From NCBI GenBank assembly GCA_050257395.1, contig JBLMWU010000338.1, positions 1 through 34,654 of the forward strand: DNA of 34,654 nucleotides, read 5' to 3'. Below, piece after piece: positions 1 through 8,131 of the stretch (the first letter of the stretch is position 1; the number at the start of each line of letters is the position of its first letter). This stretch comes from JAIRTY01 sp050257395 (lineage in GTDB: Bacteria; Actinomycetota; Actinomycetes; Streptosporangiales; Streptosporangiaceae). The notes below the pieces were generated by a model. That model was given only the letters and a program-made list of their open reading frames with translations. It made no database searches and had not been told where the DNA came from. A program made the position numbers and the translations under genes.

Positions 1-15
1 GCGAGGCAGTTGACA

Positions 16-963
16 ATGCCCGACAAGCTCATGCGGCTGCGCCGGCACGAGGCGGGGGAGGGCCGCCGGCCGGTCATGCTGGCCATCGCCGGGGACAGCG
101 CCGCGGGCAAGACCACGCTCACCCGGGGGATCGCCGAGGCGCTGGGGGCCGGCCGGGCCACCGCGCTGTGCGTGGACGACTATCACCGCTACGACCGGGC
201 CGAGCGCCGGGACGTGCCGTTCACCGTGCTCAACCCGGACTGCAACTACATCGACATCATGGAGCAGCACCTGCAGCTGCTGGCGCTGGGGCGGCCGATC
301 CTCAAGCCCGTCTACGACCATTCCACCGGCGAGCTGGTCCGGCCGGTGCTGGTGGAGCCGCGCGAGTTCGTGATCGTGGAAGGCCTGCTGCCGCTGCACA
401 CCAAGCTGGCCCGGGCCTGCTTCGACATCACCGTGTACCTCGACCCGCCGGAGGAGATCCGCCGGGAGTGGAAGCTGCGCCGGGACTGCGCCGAGCGCGG
501 GTACACCGAGGAGCAGGTGCTGGCCGAGCTGGCCCGCCGGGAACCGGAGTCGGCCGCCTACATCCGCCCGCAGCGGCAGTGGGCGGACATCGCGGTCCGG
601 TTCGCCCCGGTGGCCGGGCACACCGAGCCGCAGGGCACCCCGCTGTCCGCGGAGATCCTGCTGCGGCCGACGATCCAGCACCCGGAGCTGTGCCATGTGC
701 TGACCGACGACGACCGCCGCACCGTGCACCTCAAGCTGATCCGCGACAGCGACGGCCGCCCGGTGGATGCCCTGCACGTGCACGGCTACGCCCCGCGCGA
801 GGACAGCCGGATCGTGGAGAAGGCCATCTGGGAGCAGCTGTCCTTCGACCACGACCCGGCGCTGCCGGACACCCTGGGGGAGTTCGCGCCGGGCCGCCGC
901 AGCGAGGCGCTGGCCATCGCCCAGCTCCTCCTCCTCTGGCACCTCCTGGAGGCCCAAGCATGA
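16..963 (+). CDS. prk: Phosphoribulokinase (class II-like)
   Basis: Phosphorylates ribulose-5-phosphate with ATP to make ribulose-1,5-bisphosphate, the RuBisCO substrate; cytosolic. The 315-aa protein has a P-loop (GDSAAGKT, residues 26-33), the DDYHRYDR motif just after Cys52, an IVEGLLPLH strand and a PQRQWAD segment. These resemble plant/cyanobacterial class II phosphoribulokinase more than the proteobacterial type. The P-loop cysteine used for redox control in plant enzymes is Ala30 here. ATG at 16 is preferred over TTG at 10 because GAGG at 3-6 is well spaced for it. Only 15 bases of upstream sequence are in the window. A two-component system follows in the same direction and the RuBisCO operon converges from the other side. 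A uridine kinase is the main alternative, but the motifs and neighbours favour phosphoribulokinase. Confidence 0.88.
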   Translation: MPDKLMRLRRHEAGEGRRPVMLAIAGDSAAGKTTLTRGIAEALGAGRATALCVDDYHRYDRAERRDVPFTVLNPDCNYIDIMEQHLQLLALGRPILKPVYDHSTGELVRPVLVEPREFVIVEGLLPLHTKLARACFDITVYLDPPEEIRREWKLRRDCAERGYTEEQVLAELARREPESAAYIRPQRQWADIAVRFAPVAGHTEPQGTPLSAEILLRPTIQHPELCHVLTDDDRRTVHLKLIRDSDGRPVDALHVHGYAPREDSRIVEKAIWEQLSFDHDPALPDTLGEFAPGRRSEALAIAQLLLLWHLLEAQA

Positions 964-995
964 ACCGGCTGGTTATATCCGCTGGTGCGGACGGG

Positions 996-1001
996 TAGCG
1001 T
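996..1001 (+). promoter_or_regulatory. Candidate -10 element, leaderless promoter of the response regulator gene
   Basis: TAGCGT ends 6 nt before the ATG at 1008, and no Shine-Dalgarno sequence precedes that ATG. This spacing would put the transcription start on the A of the start codon. No convincing -35 is visible, so this rests on the hexamer and its spacing. Confidence 0.4.
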
Positions 1002-1007
1002 GCGGTC

Positions 1008-1676
1008 ATGAGCCGGGAGGCGGGCAAGGCGCTGCGGGTGGTGATCATTGATGATCACCAGATGGTGCTCGACGGCCTGAAGGCGATGCTGCAGCCCTAC
1101 CGGGAGCAGGCCCAGATCGTCGGCGAGTGCAGCGAGCCCGGGCACGCCGTCGAACTGGTGGGCGAGCTGAAGCCGGACGCCGTGCTGCTGGATATCCGGC
1201 TGCGCGGCGCCAGCGGCCTGGACCTGTGCAAGGACATCCTGGCCGCGCTGCCCGGCTGCAAGGTGGTGTTCCTCACCGTCTACGACGACGAGCAGTACCT
1301 CTACCAGGCGCTGCGGGTCGGGGCGGCCGGGTTCCTGCTCAAGCGGATCCGCGGCGGCGAGCTGGTGGACTACCTGCGCCGGATCTGCGACGGGGAGGTC
1401 CTCATCGACCCCACGCTGGCCGGGCGGGTCGCGCTGTCCGCGGCCCGGCTGCACAGCGGCGAGTTCTGGCCCGGCGCCCACCTGGGGCTCACCCAGCGGG
1501 AGAGCGAGGTGCTGTCGCTGCTGGTGGCCGGGCTGTCCAACCGGGCCATCGCCGCCAAGCTGGTGGTCAGCGAGGAGACCGTGAAGACCCACTCGCGCGG
1601 CATCTACCGCAAGCTCGGCGTGGCCGACCGGGCCGGGGCCGTCGCGGTGGCGCTGCGGGAGGGGGTCTTCCATTGA
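1008..1676 (+). CDS. NarL/LuxR-family response regulator
   Basis: DNA-binding response regulator of 222 aa. The receiver domain (about 9-125) has the acidic pair in VVIIDDHQ, the phospho-acceptor Asp62 in LLDIRL, Thr90 and the conserved Lys112. A LuxR-type helix-turn-helix occupies about 160-205 (LTQRESEVLSLLVAGLSNR). Its stop overlaps the TTG start of the downstream histidine kinase (TTGA), so the two are almost certainly co-translated and form a cognate pair. They sit between phosphoribulokinase and the RuBisCO operon, so a role in controlling carbon fixation is plausible; the target genes cannot be read from sequence. Confidence 0.92.
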   Translation: MSREAGKALRVVIIDDHQMVLDGLKAMLQPYREQAQIVGECSEPGHAVELVGELKPDAVLLDIRLRGASGLDLCKDILAALPGCKVVFLTVYDDEQYLYQALRVGAAGFLLKRIRGGELVDYLRRICDGEVLIDPTLAGRVALSAARLHSGEFWPGAHLGLTQRESEVLSLLVAGLSNRAIAAKLVVSEETVKTHSRGIYRKLGVADRAGAVAVALREGVFH

Positions 1677-2890
1677 CCGCCGCGCGGCTCGGCGACGCGG
1701 AACACGAGGTCCAGCTCCTGACCCGGGTCATCGACACCATCTCGGCAGGCCTGGACCTGGACCGGATGCTGCAGGGGGTGGCCAGCCTGGTCACCGAGAC
1801 CACCGCCACCGACGTGTGCTTCGTGCACCTGCTCGACGAGCGCGGGCGGACGCTGCAGCTGCGCGGCGCCACCCCGCCGTTCGACGGCCTGGTCGGCAAG
1901 ATCGAGCTGGCCGTCGGTGAGGGGGTGGCCGGCTGGGTGGCCGACCACGGCGAGCCCGTGGTGATCGTCGGCGACAAGACCGCTGACCCGCGCTACCGGT
2001 ACATCCCGGCGCTGCGCGGCGAGGAGTACACCTCCATGGTGTCGGTCCCGGTGGTGACGCCCATGGGGCACCTGGTCGGGGTGCTGAACGTGCACACCCG
2101 GCTGCGCCGGGAGTTCAGCGGCGCCGACGTGGAGCTGCTCCGGTCGGTGGCCGGCCTGGTGGCCGGGGCGATCGAGAACGCCCGGCTGCACCAGCGGCTG
2201 GCCGAGCGCGAGGAGGCGCTGGAGCGGTTCGCCGAGCAGACCGTGGAATGGCAGGAGAACGAGAGCCGCCGGCTGGCCGGGGAGATCCACGACGGGATCA
2301 GCCAGCGGATCGTCAGCCTGTTCTTCCACCTGTCGGCCGCGGCGGACGCCATCCCCGGCGACCCGGCGGTGGCCGCGGAGCAGGTGGCGCGTGCCCAGGA
2401 GCTGGCCACGGCGGCGCTGGACGAGACGCGTTCGGCCATCGCCGGGCTGCGGCCCCCGGTGCTGGACGACCTGGGGCTGGCCGCCAGCCTGGAGAGCCTC
2501 GGCCATTCCTTCCCGCAGCTCGACGTGCAGGTGGAGGCCACCCGGCAGCGGATGGCCGAGCATCTGGAGACCGCCGTCTACCGGACCGCCCAGGAAGCGC
2601 TGCAGAACGTGGCCAAGCACTCCGGCGCCAAGTCGGTGCGGGTCCGGCTCGCGGCGCACGCCACCCGGGTGGTGCTGGAGGTCACCGACGACGGCGCGGG
2701 CTTCGACGTGCCCTCGGTGGCCAGCAACGGCCCGGCCGCCGGGACCGCCCGCCCCACCGGATTCGGCCTGTCCGGCATGCGGGAACGGGCCGAGCTGCTC
2801 GGCGGCCGGCTGGAGCTGATCAGCTCCGCGGGCCGGGGGACCACGGTGCGGCTGGTGCTGCCCATCTCCCGGCCGGGCCAGGCCGGCTGA
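1673..2890 (+). CDS. GAF-domain sensor histidine kinase (HisKA_3 / NarL type)
   Basis: Cytosolic sensor kinase of 405 aa with no membrane segment. An N-terminal GAF domain (about 10-165) is followed by a short coiled linker, a HisKA_3 dimerisation domain with phospho-acceptor His206 in EIHDGISQR, and an ATPase domain with the N-box (Asn312 in LQNVAKHS), Asp339 in DDGAGF and a glycine-rich FGLSGMRERAELLGG segment. TTG at 1673 is chosen because it overlaps the regulator's stop, has a GGAGGGGG-type ribosome site about 8 nt upstream, and is where similarity begins. The GAF domain could sense a small ligand, redox state or haem; no haem ligand is obvious. Confidence 0.9.
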   Translation: MTAARLGDAEHEVQLLTRVIDTISAGLDLDRMLQGVASLVTETTATDVCFVHLLDERGRTLQLRGATPPFDGLVGKIELAVGEGVAGWVADHGEPVVIVGDKTADPRYRYIPALRGEEYTSMVSVPVVTPMGHLVGVLNVHTRLRREFSGADVELLRSVAGLVAGAIENARLHQRLAEREEALERFAEQTVEWQENESRRLAGEIHDGISQRIVSLFFHLSAAADAIPGDPAVAAEQVARAQELATAALDETRSAIAGLRPPVLDDLGLAASLESLGHSFPQLDVQVEATRQRMAEHLETAVYRTAQEALQNVAKHSGAKSVRVRLAAHATRVVLEVTDDGAGFDVPSVASNGPAAGTARPTGFGLSGMRERAELLGGRLELISSAGRGTTVRLVLPISRPGQAG

Positions 2891-3089
2891 GCCGGCCCGC
2901 CGCGCAGCTGTGATCGGCGTCACACCACCCAGGGCAGAAGGAATACCCATACCCCGTACGGCGTTTGAATAATCGCTGGCGTGATCGTGTCCCCCGGGCC
3001 GCAATCAGAAATGCCCGCGCGGACTACCGTCTGGCTGGAGCCGCGTGGCGCCACTCGCCGAGGAGGCGACCGCACGCCAGCCCCCATCT

Positions 3090-3126
3090 GGTGCCCCCGC
3101 TGGGTCCCCCCGCCCGCGGGGGCACC
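3090..3126 (-). terminator. Hairpin terminator between convergent histidine kinase and cbbX
   Basis: A perfect 11-bp stem, GGTGCCCCCGC (3090-3100) with GCGGGGGCACC (3116-3126), closes a 15-nt loop. It starts 3 nt beyond the cbbX stop. There is no U-tract, which is usual for high-GC actinobacterial hairpin terminators. It could act in both directions. Confidence 0.6.
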
Positions 3127-3129
3127 TTC

Positions 3130-4191
3130 CTACGGCAGGCCCGCTGCGGCGTCCTGCTCCTCCGACGGCGCCTGGCCCGCGCCCGCGAAGACCCGGCTGG
3201 CCCGCACGTCCCCGGCGCTGATCTCCATCAGGTCCTCCCGGCCGATCAGGCCGCCCGCGGCCACCAGCCGCCGGGCCTGGCGCAGCCGCAGCCGGTCGAT
3301 GGCGTTGCGGATGCTGCGCGCGTTGGCGAACCGGGGCTGGCTCATCCGCAGCGTCACGTACTCGGCGAACGCCTCCCGGGCGCCCGGCGACAGCCGGTAG
3401 TGCTCCCGGTCGAGCATCAGGTCGGCGATCTGCAGCAGCTCGGCCCGGCTGAAGTCGGGGAAGTCGATGTGGTGGGCGATCCGGGACGCCATGCCGGGAT
3501 TGGAGCGGAAGAACACGTCCATCCGGTCGGCGTAGCCGGCCAGGATCACCACCAGGTCCTCCCGGTGGGCCTCCATGAACTGCAGCAGGATCTCGATGGC
3601 CTCCTGCCCGTAGTCCCGCTCGTTCTCCGGCCGGTACAGGTAGTACGCCTCGTCGATGAGCAGCACCCCGCCCATCGCCCGCTTGAGCACTTCCTTGGTC
3701 TTGGGGGCGGTGTGCCCGACGTACTGGCCGACCAGGTCGTCGCGGGTGACGCTGACCAGCTGGCCCTTGCGCAGGTAGCCGAGCTCGCGCAGCAGCTCGC
3801 CCATGTGCGTGGCGACCGTGGTCTTGCCGGTCCCGGGGCTGCCGGTGAAGCACATGTGCAGGCTGGGCCGCGAGGACGCCAGCCCGTAGCGCTGCCGCAG
3901 CCGGTCGATGAGCAGCAGGGCCGCGATCTCCCGGACCCGGGTCTTCACCGGCGCCAGCCCGATGAACTCGCGGTCCAGCCGGTCCAGCAGCTCGCTGATG
4001 CGCAGCGCCTGCTCCTCGGCGGCCAGGTCGACGGTCGCGCCGGGCGGCAGCGGCTCCGGCGGGGCCGGCCCGGCAGGCGCGTCTGCCCCGCCCGGCCCGG
4101 TTCCGGCGGCCGCCGGGACCGGGCCGTTCACCCCGGGCCGCGGCATCGCGAAGCCGCGGGGGCCGGCGTCTGGCTTCCCGTTCACCGTCAA
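3130..4191 (-). CDS. cbbX: CbbX, AAA+ activase of red-type RuBisCO
   Basis: ATP-driven remodeller that pulls the RuBisCO large-subunit C-terminus to release inhibitory sugar phosphates. The 353-aa protein has Walker A GSPGTGKT (117-124), Walker B LLIDE (177-181), the CbbX pore-loop signature YVGHTAPKTK (157-166) and an NPGMASRI segment (231-238). The first 50 residues are Pro/Gly/Ala-rich and probably disordered, giving a longer N-terminus than the roughly 300-aa proteobacterial proteins. The assigned TTG start overlaps the cbbS stop (TTGA), implying coupling, but the ribosome site is poor. A GTG two codons downstream or the ATG at codon 16 are alternatives. It is the last gene of cbbL-cbbS-cbbX. 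Confidence 0.95.
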   Translation of the reverse strand: MTVNGKPDAGPRGFAMPRPGVNGPVPAAAGTGPGGADAPAGPAPPEPLPPGATVDLAAEEQALRISELLDRLDREFIGLAPVKTRVREIAALLLIDRLRQRYGLASSRPSLHMCFTGSPGTGKTTVATHMGELLRELGYLRKGQLVSVTRDDLVGQYVGHTAPKTKEVLKRAMGGVLLIDEAYYLYRPENERDYGQEAIEILLQFMEAHREDLVVILAGYADRMDVFFRSNPGMASRIAHHIDFPDFSRAELLQIADLMLDREHYRLSPGAREAFAEYVTLRMSQPRFANARSIRNAIDRLRLRQARRLVAAGGLIGREDLMEISAGDVRASRVFAGAGQAPSEEQDAAAGLP

Positions 4192-4646
4192 GAAGATCCG
4201 TTGGGGCCGGAGCCGTTACGGTGCCCGCCGGGGTAACGCTCCCCGGCCGGCCGGTCCGCGGCGTAGGGGTGCAGCGAATAGCGGATCCGCCGGTCGGAGG
4301 TCTCCTGCCGGTCCAGCCGGAACCCCGGCTCGTGCGCGGGCCGGTTCACGATGAAGCTGAGCGCGGTGGTCTGCCTGCCCAGGCTGGCGTCGTAGGCGGT
4401 GACCCGGACGTAGTGGTCCGGGTAGGCCTCCCGGCAGGCGGTCACCTCGTGCAGGGCGGCGGCCGCGTCGGCGATGCCGAACATCGGCAGCCCCCACATC
4501 TCCCACAGCACGTTGCGCGGGTGCGGGTCGTCGGTGAACTCGACCGCCACCGCCCAGCCCCTGCCGATCGCGTACTCGACCTGGGCCCTGATCTCGCGGT
4601 CGGTGAAGTCGGGCAGGTAGGAGAACGTGCCCTGGGTGATCCGCAT
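4188..4646 (-). CDS. cbbS: RuBisCO small subunit, red type
   Basis: Small subunit of form I ribulose-bisphosphate carboxylase, 152 aa. The start MRITQGTFSYLPDFTD and the C-terminal extension (EPGFRLDRQETSDRRIRYSLHPYA) are hallmarks of red-type (form IC/ID-like) small subunits, in which the tail forms a hairpin in the central solvent channel. The ATG at 4646 is preferred over the GTG one codon earlier because AGGAG lies 6 nt upstream of it. It follows cbbL after about 12 nt and overlaps cbbX. Confidence 0.96.
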   Translation of the reverse strand: MRITQGTFSYLPDFTDREIRAQVEYAIGRGWAVAVEFTDDPHPRNVLWEMWGLPMFGIADAAAALHEVTACREAYPDHYVRVTAYDASLGRQTTALSFIVNRPAHEPGFRLDRQETSDRRIRYSLHPYAADRPAGERYPGGHRNGSGPNGSS

Positions 4647-4658
4647 CACTGGCTCCTG

Positions 4659-6095
4659 TCAGGCGGTCGGGGTGGCGACGACGTCGGGCGTGTCGGTGGA
4701 CTCGTAGGTGAAGGTGATGTCGCCCCAGGTGTCCAGGGCCATCGCCAGCGGCTGGCAGTGCTTCGCCGCGTCGCGCAGGATCTGCTCGCCTTCGGCCAGG
4801 AAGTCGCGGCCCTCGTTGCGCGCCTTGATCATCGCCTCGGTGGCGACCCGGTTGGCGGTCGCCCCGGCCGCGATGCCCATCGGGTGCCCGATGGTGCCGC
4901 CGCCGAACTGCAGCACCACGTCCTCGCCCAGGTAGTCCAGCAGCTGGTGCATCTGGCCGGCGTGGATGCCGCCGGAGGCGACCGGCATGGTGCCCGGCAT
5001 CGAGCCCCAGTCCTGGTCGAAGTAGATGCCCTGGGCCAGGTTGCGCGGGATGAACGGCTCGCGCAGCGTGTCGTAGTAGCCGCGGACGTTCGCCGGGTCG
5101 CCCTCCAGCTTGCCGACCACGGTGCCGGCGTGGATGTGGTCCACGCCGATCAGCCGGCACCACTTCGAGATCACCCGGAAGCTGACCCCGTGCGTCTTCT
5201 GCCGGGTGTAGGTGCTGTGCCCGGCCCGGTGCAGGTGCAGGAGCACGCCGTTGCGGCGGGCCCAGCGGGCCATCGAGTGCATCGCCGTGTAGCCGACGGT
5301 CAGGTCCAGCATCACGATGACGCTGCCGAGCTCCTTGGCGAACTCGGCCCGCTCGTACATGTCCTCCATGGTCGCGGCCGTCACGTTGAGGTAGTGGCCC
5401 TTGATCTCGCCGGTCCGTTCCTGCGCCCGGCTGACCGCCTCCATGGTGAACAGGAACCGGTCCCGCCAGCGCATGAACGGCTGGGAGTTGATGTTCTCGT
5501 CGTCCTTGGTGAAGTCCAGCCCGCCGCGCAGCGCCTCGTACACCACCCGGCCGTAGTTGCGGGCGGACAGGCCGAGCTTGGGCTTGGTGGTGGCGCCCAG
5601 CAGCGGCCGGCCGTACTTGTTCAGGTACTCCCGCTCCATCACGATGCCGTGCGGCGGGCCCTGGAAGGTCTTGACGTAGTGCAGCGGGATCCGCATGTCC
5701 TCCAGCCGGAGGGCCTTCAGCGCCTTGAAGCCGAACACGTTGCCGATGATCGAGGAGGTCAGGTTGGGGATGGACCCCTCCTCGAACAAGTCGATGTCGT
5801 AGGCGATGTAGGCGATGTACTCGCCCTCGCGGCCCGGCACCGGGTCCACCTGGTAGCACTTGGCCTGGTAGTGCTCGTACGCGGTGAGCCGGTCGGTCCA
5901 CACCACGGTCCAGGTCGCGGTGGAGGACTCGCCGGCCACGGCCGCGCCCGCCTCCTCCGGCGGCACGCCGTCCTGCGGGGTGATCCGGAAGGCGGCCAGC
6001 ACGTCGGTGTCTTTGGGCGCGTAGTCGGGCTGCCAGTAGCCCATCTGCGCGTAGGGGATGACCCCCGCGCTCCAGCGATCCTGCCCCGCGGCCAT
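4659..6095 (-). CDS. cbbL: RuBisCO large subunit, red-type form I
   Basis: Catalytic subunit that carboxylates ribulose-1,5-bisphosphate; 478 aa, a normal form I length. Visible catalytic features are Lys171 and Lys173 (TKPKLGLS), carbamylated Lys197 with Asp199 and Glu200 (FTKDDEN), His287/His289/His293 in LHLHRAGHSTYTR, loop-6 Lys329 (AGTVVGKLEGD) and the phosphate-binding SGGIHAG and GGGTIGHP segments. The set is complete, so the enzyme should be active. ATG at 6095 is chosen because GGAGGA lies just upstream; an upstream extension to 6134 looks untranslated. First gene of cbbLSX. Sequence style and the presence of cbbX place it in the red group (form IC, or the related actinobacterial form IE); a tree would be needed to separate these. 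Confidence 0.98.
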   Translation of the reverse strand: MAAGQDRWSAGVIPYAQMGYWQPDYAPKDTDVLAAFRITPQDGVPPEEAGAAVAGESSTATWTVVWTDRLTAYEHYQAKCYQVDPVPGREGEYIAYIAYDIDLFEEGSIPNLTSSIIGNVFGFKALKALRLEDMRIPLHYVKTFQGPPHGIVMEREYLNKYGRPLLGATTKPKLGLSARNYGRVVYEALRGGLDFTKDDENINSQPFMRWRDRFLFTMEAVSRAQERTGEIKGHYLNVTAATMEDMYERAEFAKELGSVIVMLDLTVGYTAMHSMARWARRNGVLLHLHRAGHSTYTRQKTHGVSFRVISKWCRLIGVDHIHAGTVVGKLEGDPANVRGYYDTLREPFIPRNLAQGIYFDQDWGSMPGTMPVASGGIHAGQMHQLLDYLGEDVVLQFGGGTIGHPMGIAAGATANRVATEAMIKARNEGRDFLAEGEQILRDAAKHCQPLAMALDTWGDITFTYESTDTPDVVATPTA

Positions 6096-6185
6096 GGTTC
6101 CTCCGGTGTGATCGGTGCGGTCCACCGTCCACACAACCAGGGAACCCTGTAGGTGTCTATTGAGAGTTTTCCCCGGACTATCAAG
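6096..6185 (-). promoter_or_regulatory. cbbLSX upstream region, candidate promoter/CbbR site
   Basis: The 90 bp between the MFS stop and cbbL are distinctly A+T-richer than their surroundings (6150-6190). On the minus strand TTGATA (6184-6179) and TAGACA (6159-6154) resemble -35/-10 boxes, but their 19-bp spacing is long. TTGA/TCAA half-sites flank the same stretch, as LysR regulators often use. No element is strong enough to call alone. Confidence 0.35.
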
Positions 6186-7484
6186 CTATTGCTGAACAGT
6201 CGCGGCGGCCGCCCCGGCCGCGGTGGCGGCCGCGGTCGCGGCCGGCGGGCCCGCGGTCCGGTAGCGGGCGAAGGACGGCAGCGCCAGCGCGATCAGCGCC
6301 GCGCCCGCCACGGTGGCCAGCCCGCCGGCCAGCGCGCTGGTCACCGGCGAGGTGAGCGAGCCGAGCGCGCCCGCCTCCAGGTTGCCGAGCTGGCCGCCGC
6401 CCGCCCCGACGACGTAGTCGGCGGCCATGACCCGGCCGCGGAGCCGGTCCGGGGTGACCGCCGCCACGATGGCGCCGCGGAACACCACGGTGAACGTGTC
6501 CGCGGCCCCGGCCAGGGCGAGCAGGCCGAGGGTGAGCCACAGGCTGCGGGCCAGGGCGAAGCCGGCGAACGCGGCCCCCCACACGGCGACCGCGCACAGC
6601 ATCGCCCGGCCCTGGCCGCGGATGTGCCGCAGCGGGCCGCTCGCGGCGGCGCTGAGCAGGCCGCCCACCCCGATGGCGGCGGTGAGCAGGCCCAGGACGC
6701 GCGGGCTGCCGCCGAACCGCTCGGCGTTGATCGCCGGGAACAGCGCCACCGGCAGCCCGAACACGGTGGCAGTGAGATCGGCGAGGAACGCGCCCGCCAG
6801 CACCTGGCTGCGGCCGATGAACCGGATCCCCTCGGCGACGGCGCGGGGGCCCGGCCGGGTGCCGCCGCCGTGCGGCCGCATGGCCGGCAGCCGGGCCGTC
6901 CCGTAGAGGGTGGCGGCGAAGCTGACGGCGTCGATGAGGTAGCACGCGCGCAGGCCCAGGTGCGGCGCGGCGGCGATGGCCCCTGCCAGGGCCGGGCCCG
7001 CGGTCAGCATGATCTGGAAGCTCAGCCGGTCCAGCGCCAGCGCGGCGGGCAGCAGCGGGGCGGGCAGCAGGGCCGGGATGACGCTGCTGCGGGCAGGGCG
7101 GCTGATGGCGGCGAGGGATGACTGCACGGCGACCAGCGCGTACAGCAGCCAGACCAGGCGCAGCCCGGCGAACGACTGGGCCGCGAGCGCGGCCGACACC
7201 GCGGCCAGGCCGCTGCTGGCGGCCAGCAGGAGCTTGCGCCGGTCGGCCGCGTCGGTGAGCGCGCCGCCCAGCAGCCCCACCGCGAGCGTCGGCACCATCT
7301 GCGCGATCCCGACGGCGCCGACCGCCAGCGGCGAGCGGGTGACCTCGTAGACCTGCAGGATGACTGCGAAGCTGGTGAGGGAGCTGCCCACCGAGGACAG
7401 CGTGCTGCCGGCCCACAGCCGCCGGAACGAGGCTGACTCCCGCAGCGGGGTGAGGTCCGCGAGCAGCCGCCGCCTGCCGGTCAT
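6186..7484 (-). CDS. MFS transporter, EntS-like drug/siderophore exporter type
   Basis: Integral membrane protein of 432 aa with about 12 predicted helices and the MFS loop 2-3 motif in GGALTDAADRRKLL. The N-terminal LTPLRESASFRRLWAGSTLSSVGSSLTSFAV is typical of the EntS / MFS_3 exporter group, which extrudes siderophores, drugs or other small molecules; the substrate is unknown. The C-terminal tail is Ala/Thr-rich low complexity. GGAGGCAGGA precedes the ATG. It is divergent from a MarR gene and shares with it a palindromic operator at 7514-7549, so it is very likely the MarR target. It lies upstream of cbbL on the same strand, but there is no evidence that they are functionally linked. Confidence 0.88.
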   Translation of the reverse strand: MTGRRRLLADLTPLRESASFRRLWAGSTLSSVGSSLTSFAVILQVYEVTRSPLAVGAVGIAQMVPTLAVGLLGGALTDAADRRKLLLAASSGLAAVSAALAAQSFAGLRLVWLLYALVAVQSSLAAISRPARSSVIPALLPAPLLPAALALDRLSFQIMLTAGPALAGAIAAAPHLGLRACYLIDAVSFAATLYGTARLPAMRPHGGGTRPGPRAVAEGIRFIGRSQVLAGAFLADLTATVFGLPVALFPAINAERFGGSPRVLGLLTAAIGVGGLLSAAASGPLRHIRGQGRAMLCAVAVWGAAFAGFALARSLWLTLGLLALAGAADTFTVVFRGAIVAAVTPDRLRGRVMAADYVVGAGGGQLGNLEAGALGSLTSPVTSALAGGLATVAGAALIALALPSFARYRTAGPPAATAAATAAGAAAATVQQ

Positions 7485-7513
7485 GTCCTGCCTCCTCCGC
7501 GTGCCGCCCGGCC

Positions 7514-7549
7514 CATTGTAACAGCACTTATATAAGCACTGTTACAATG
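7514..7549. promoter_or_regulatory. MarR operator: long palindrome in the MFS/marR divergent promoter
   Basis: Arms CATTGTAACAG (7514-7524) and CTGTTACAATG (7539-7549) are perfect inverted repeats around CTTATATAAG (7527-7536), itself a perfect palindrome on the same centre. Only two base pairs of the 18 half-site pairs mismatch. Each arm contains TACAAT, so the operator appears to cover the -10 boxes of both divergent genes. The rightward TACAAT ends 6 nt before the marR ATG (leaderless). Confidence 0.8.
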
Positions 7550-7554
7550 AGGGC

Positions 7555-8097
7555 ATGATCGAGGGGAAGGCGCCGGATCCGGCCGAGCAGAGCCACTGGC
7601 GGCCGCTGCGCCTGCTGCAGGCGGCGATGGACGCCGACATCGCCAGCATCTACGCCGAGGCGAGCATCGGGGGGATGAAGCCGAGCTGGGTGCTGGAGCT
7701 GCTGCGGCTGCACGCCCGCGGGCCGATGACCATCACCGAGCTGGCCGAGTCGGTGGAGCGCACGCACTCGGCGGTGAGCCAGAAGGTGGCCGCGATGCGC
7801 GCCGCGGGCTGGGTGCGCACCGTCACCGGCGCCGACGCCCGGAGCAAGCAGGTGGTGCTCACGCCGAAGGCCCGCCGGATCGCCGGCCGGCTGGCCGCGG
7901 AGTGGCGGGCGACCGAGGCCGCCGTCGCCGAGCTGGAGGCCGAGATCCCCTATCCGCTGACCCGGGTGGTCACCGACATCGAGGCGGCGCTGGCCCGCCG
8001 GAGCTTCCGCGACCGGATCGCCGCCAAGCTGGCCGCCGACCCGGACTGGGCCGGGGCTGGCCCGCCCGGGACCGGCCCGGCCGGGGACCCGGCATGA
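7555..8097 (+). CDS. MarR-family transcriptional regulator
   Basis: Winged-helix repressor of 180 aa. The DNA-binding core spans about 45-105 (PMTITELAESVERTHSAVSQKVAAM, followed by a wing ending SKQVVLTPKARRI). Flanking helices would form the dimer and ligand pocket. The gene is divergent from the MFS exporter, and the 36-bp palindrome between them fits a repressor controlling both itself and the pump. There is no real Shine-Dalgarno sequence; TACAAT at 7543-7548 puts transcription at the ATG. The ligand is unknown. Confidence 0.9.
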   Translation: MIEGKAPDPAEQSHWRPLRLLQAAMDADIASIYAEASIGGMKPSWVLELLRLHARGPMTITELAESVERTHSAVSQKVAAMRAAGWVRTVTGADARSKQVVLTPKARRIAGRLAAEWRATEAAVAELEAEIPYPLTRVVTDIEAALARRSFRDRIAAKLAADPDWAGAGPPGTGPAGDPA

Positions 8098-8131
8098 GAC
8101 CCGCCCGGCGGCTGGCCGCCGGAACGGCGCC

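Noticed and set aside
1604..3004. A 466-codon open frame antisense to the histidine kinase
   Set aside because: Gly/Arg/His/Gln-rich shadow of a kinase with all its motifs on the other strand.
6096..6134. N-terminal extension of cbbL to an upstream start
   Set aside because: The ATG at 6095 has GGAGGA at proper distance and gives the standard RuBisCO length.
4221..6152. A 643-codon open frame antisense to cbbL/cbbS
   Set aside because: Low-complexity Gly/Arg/Val/His translation without domains; arises from high GC opposite a perfectly conserved RuBisCO operon.
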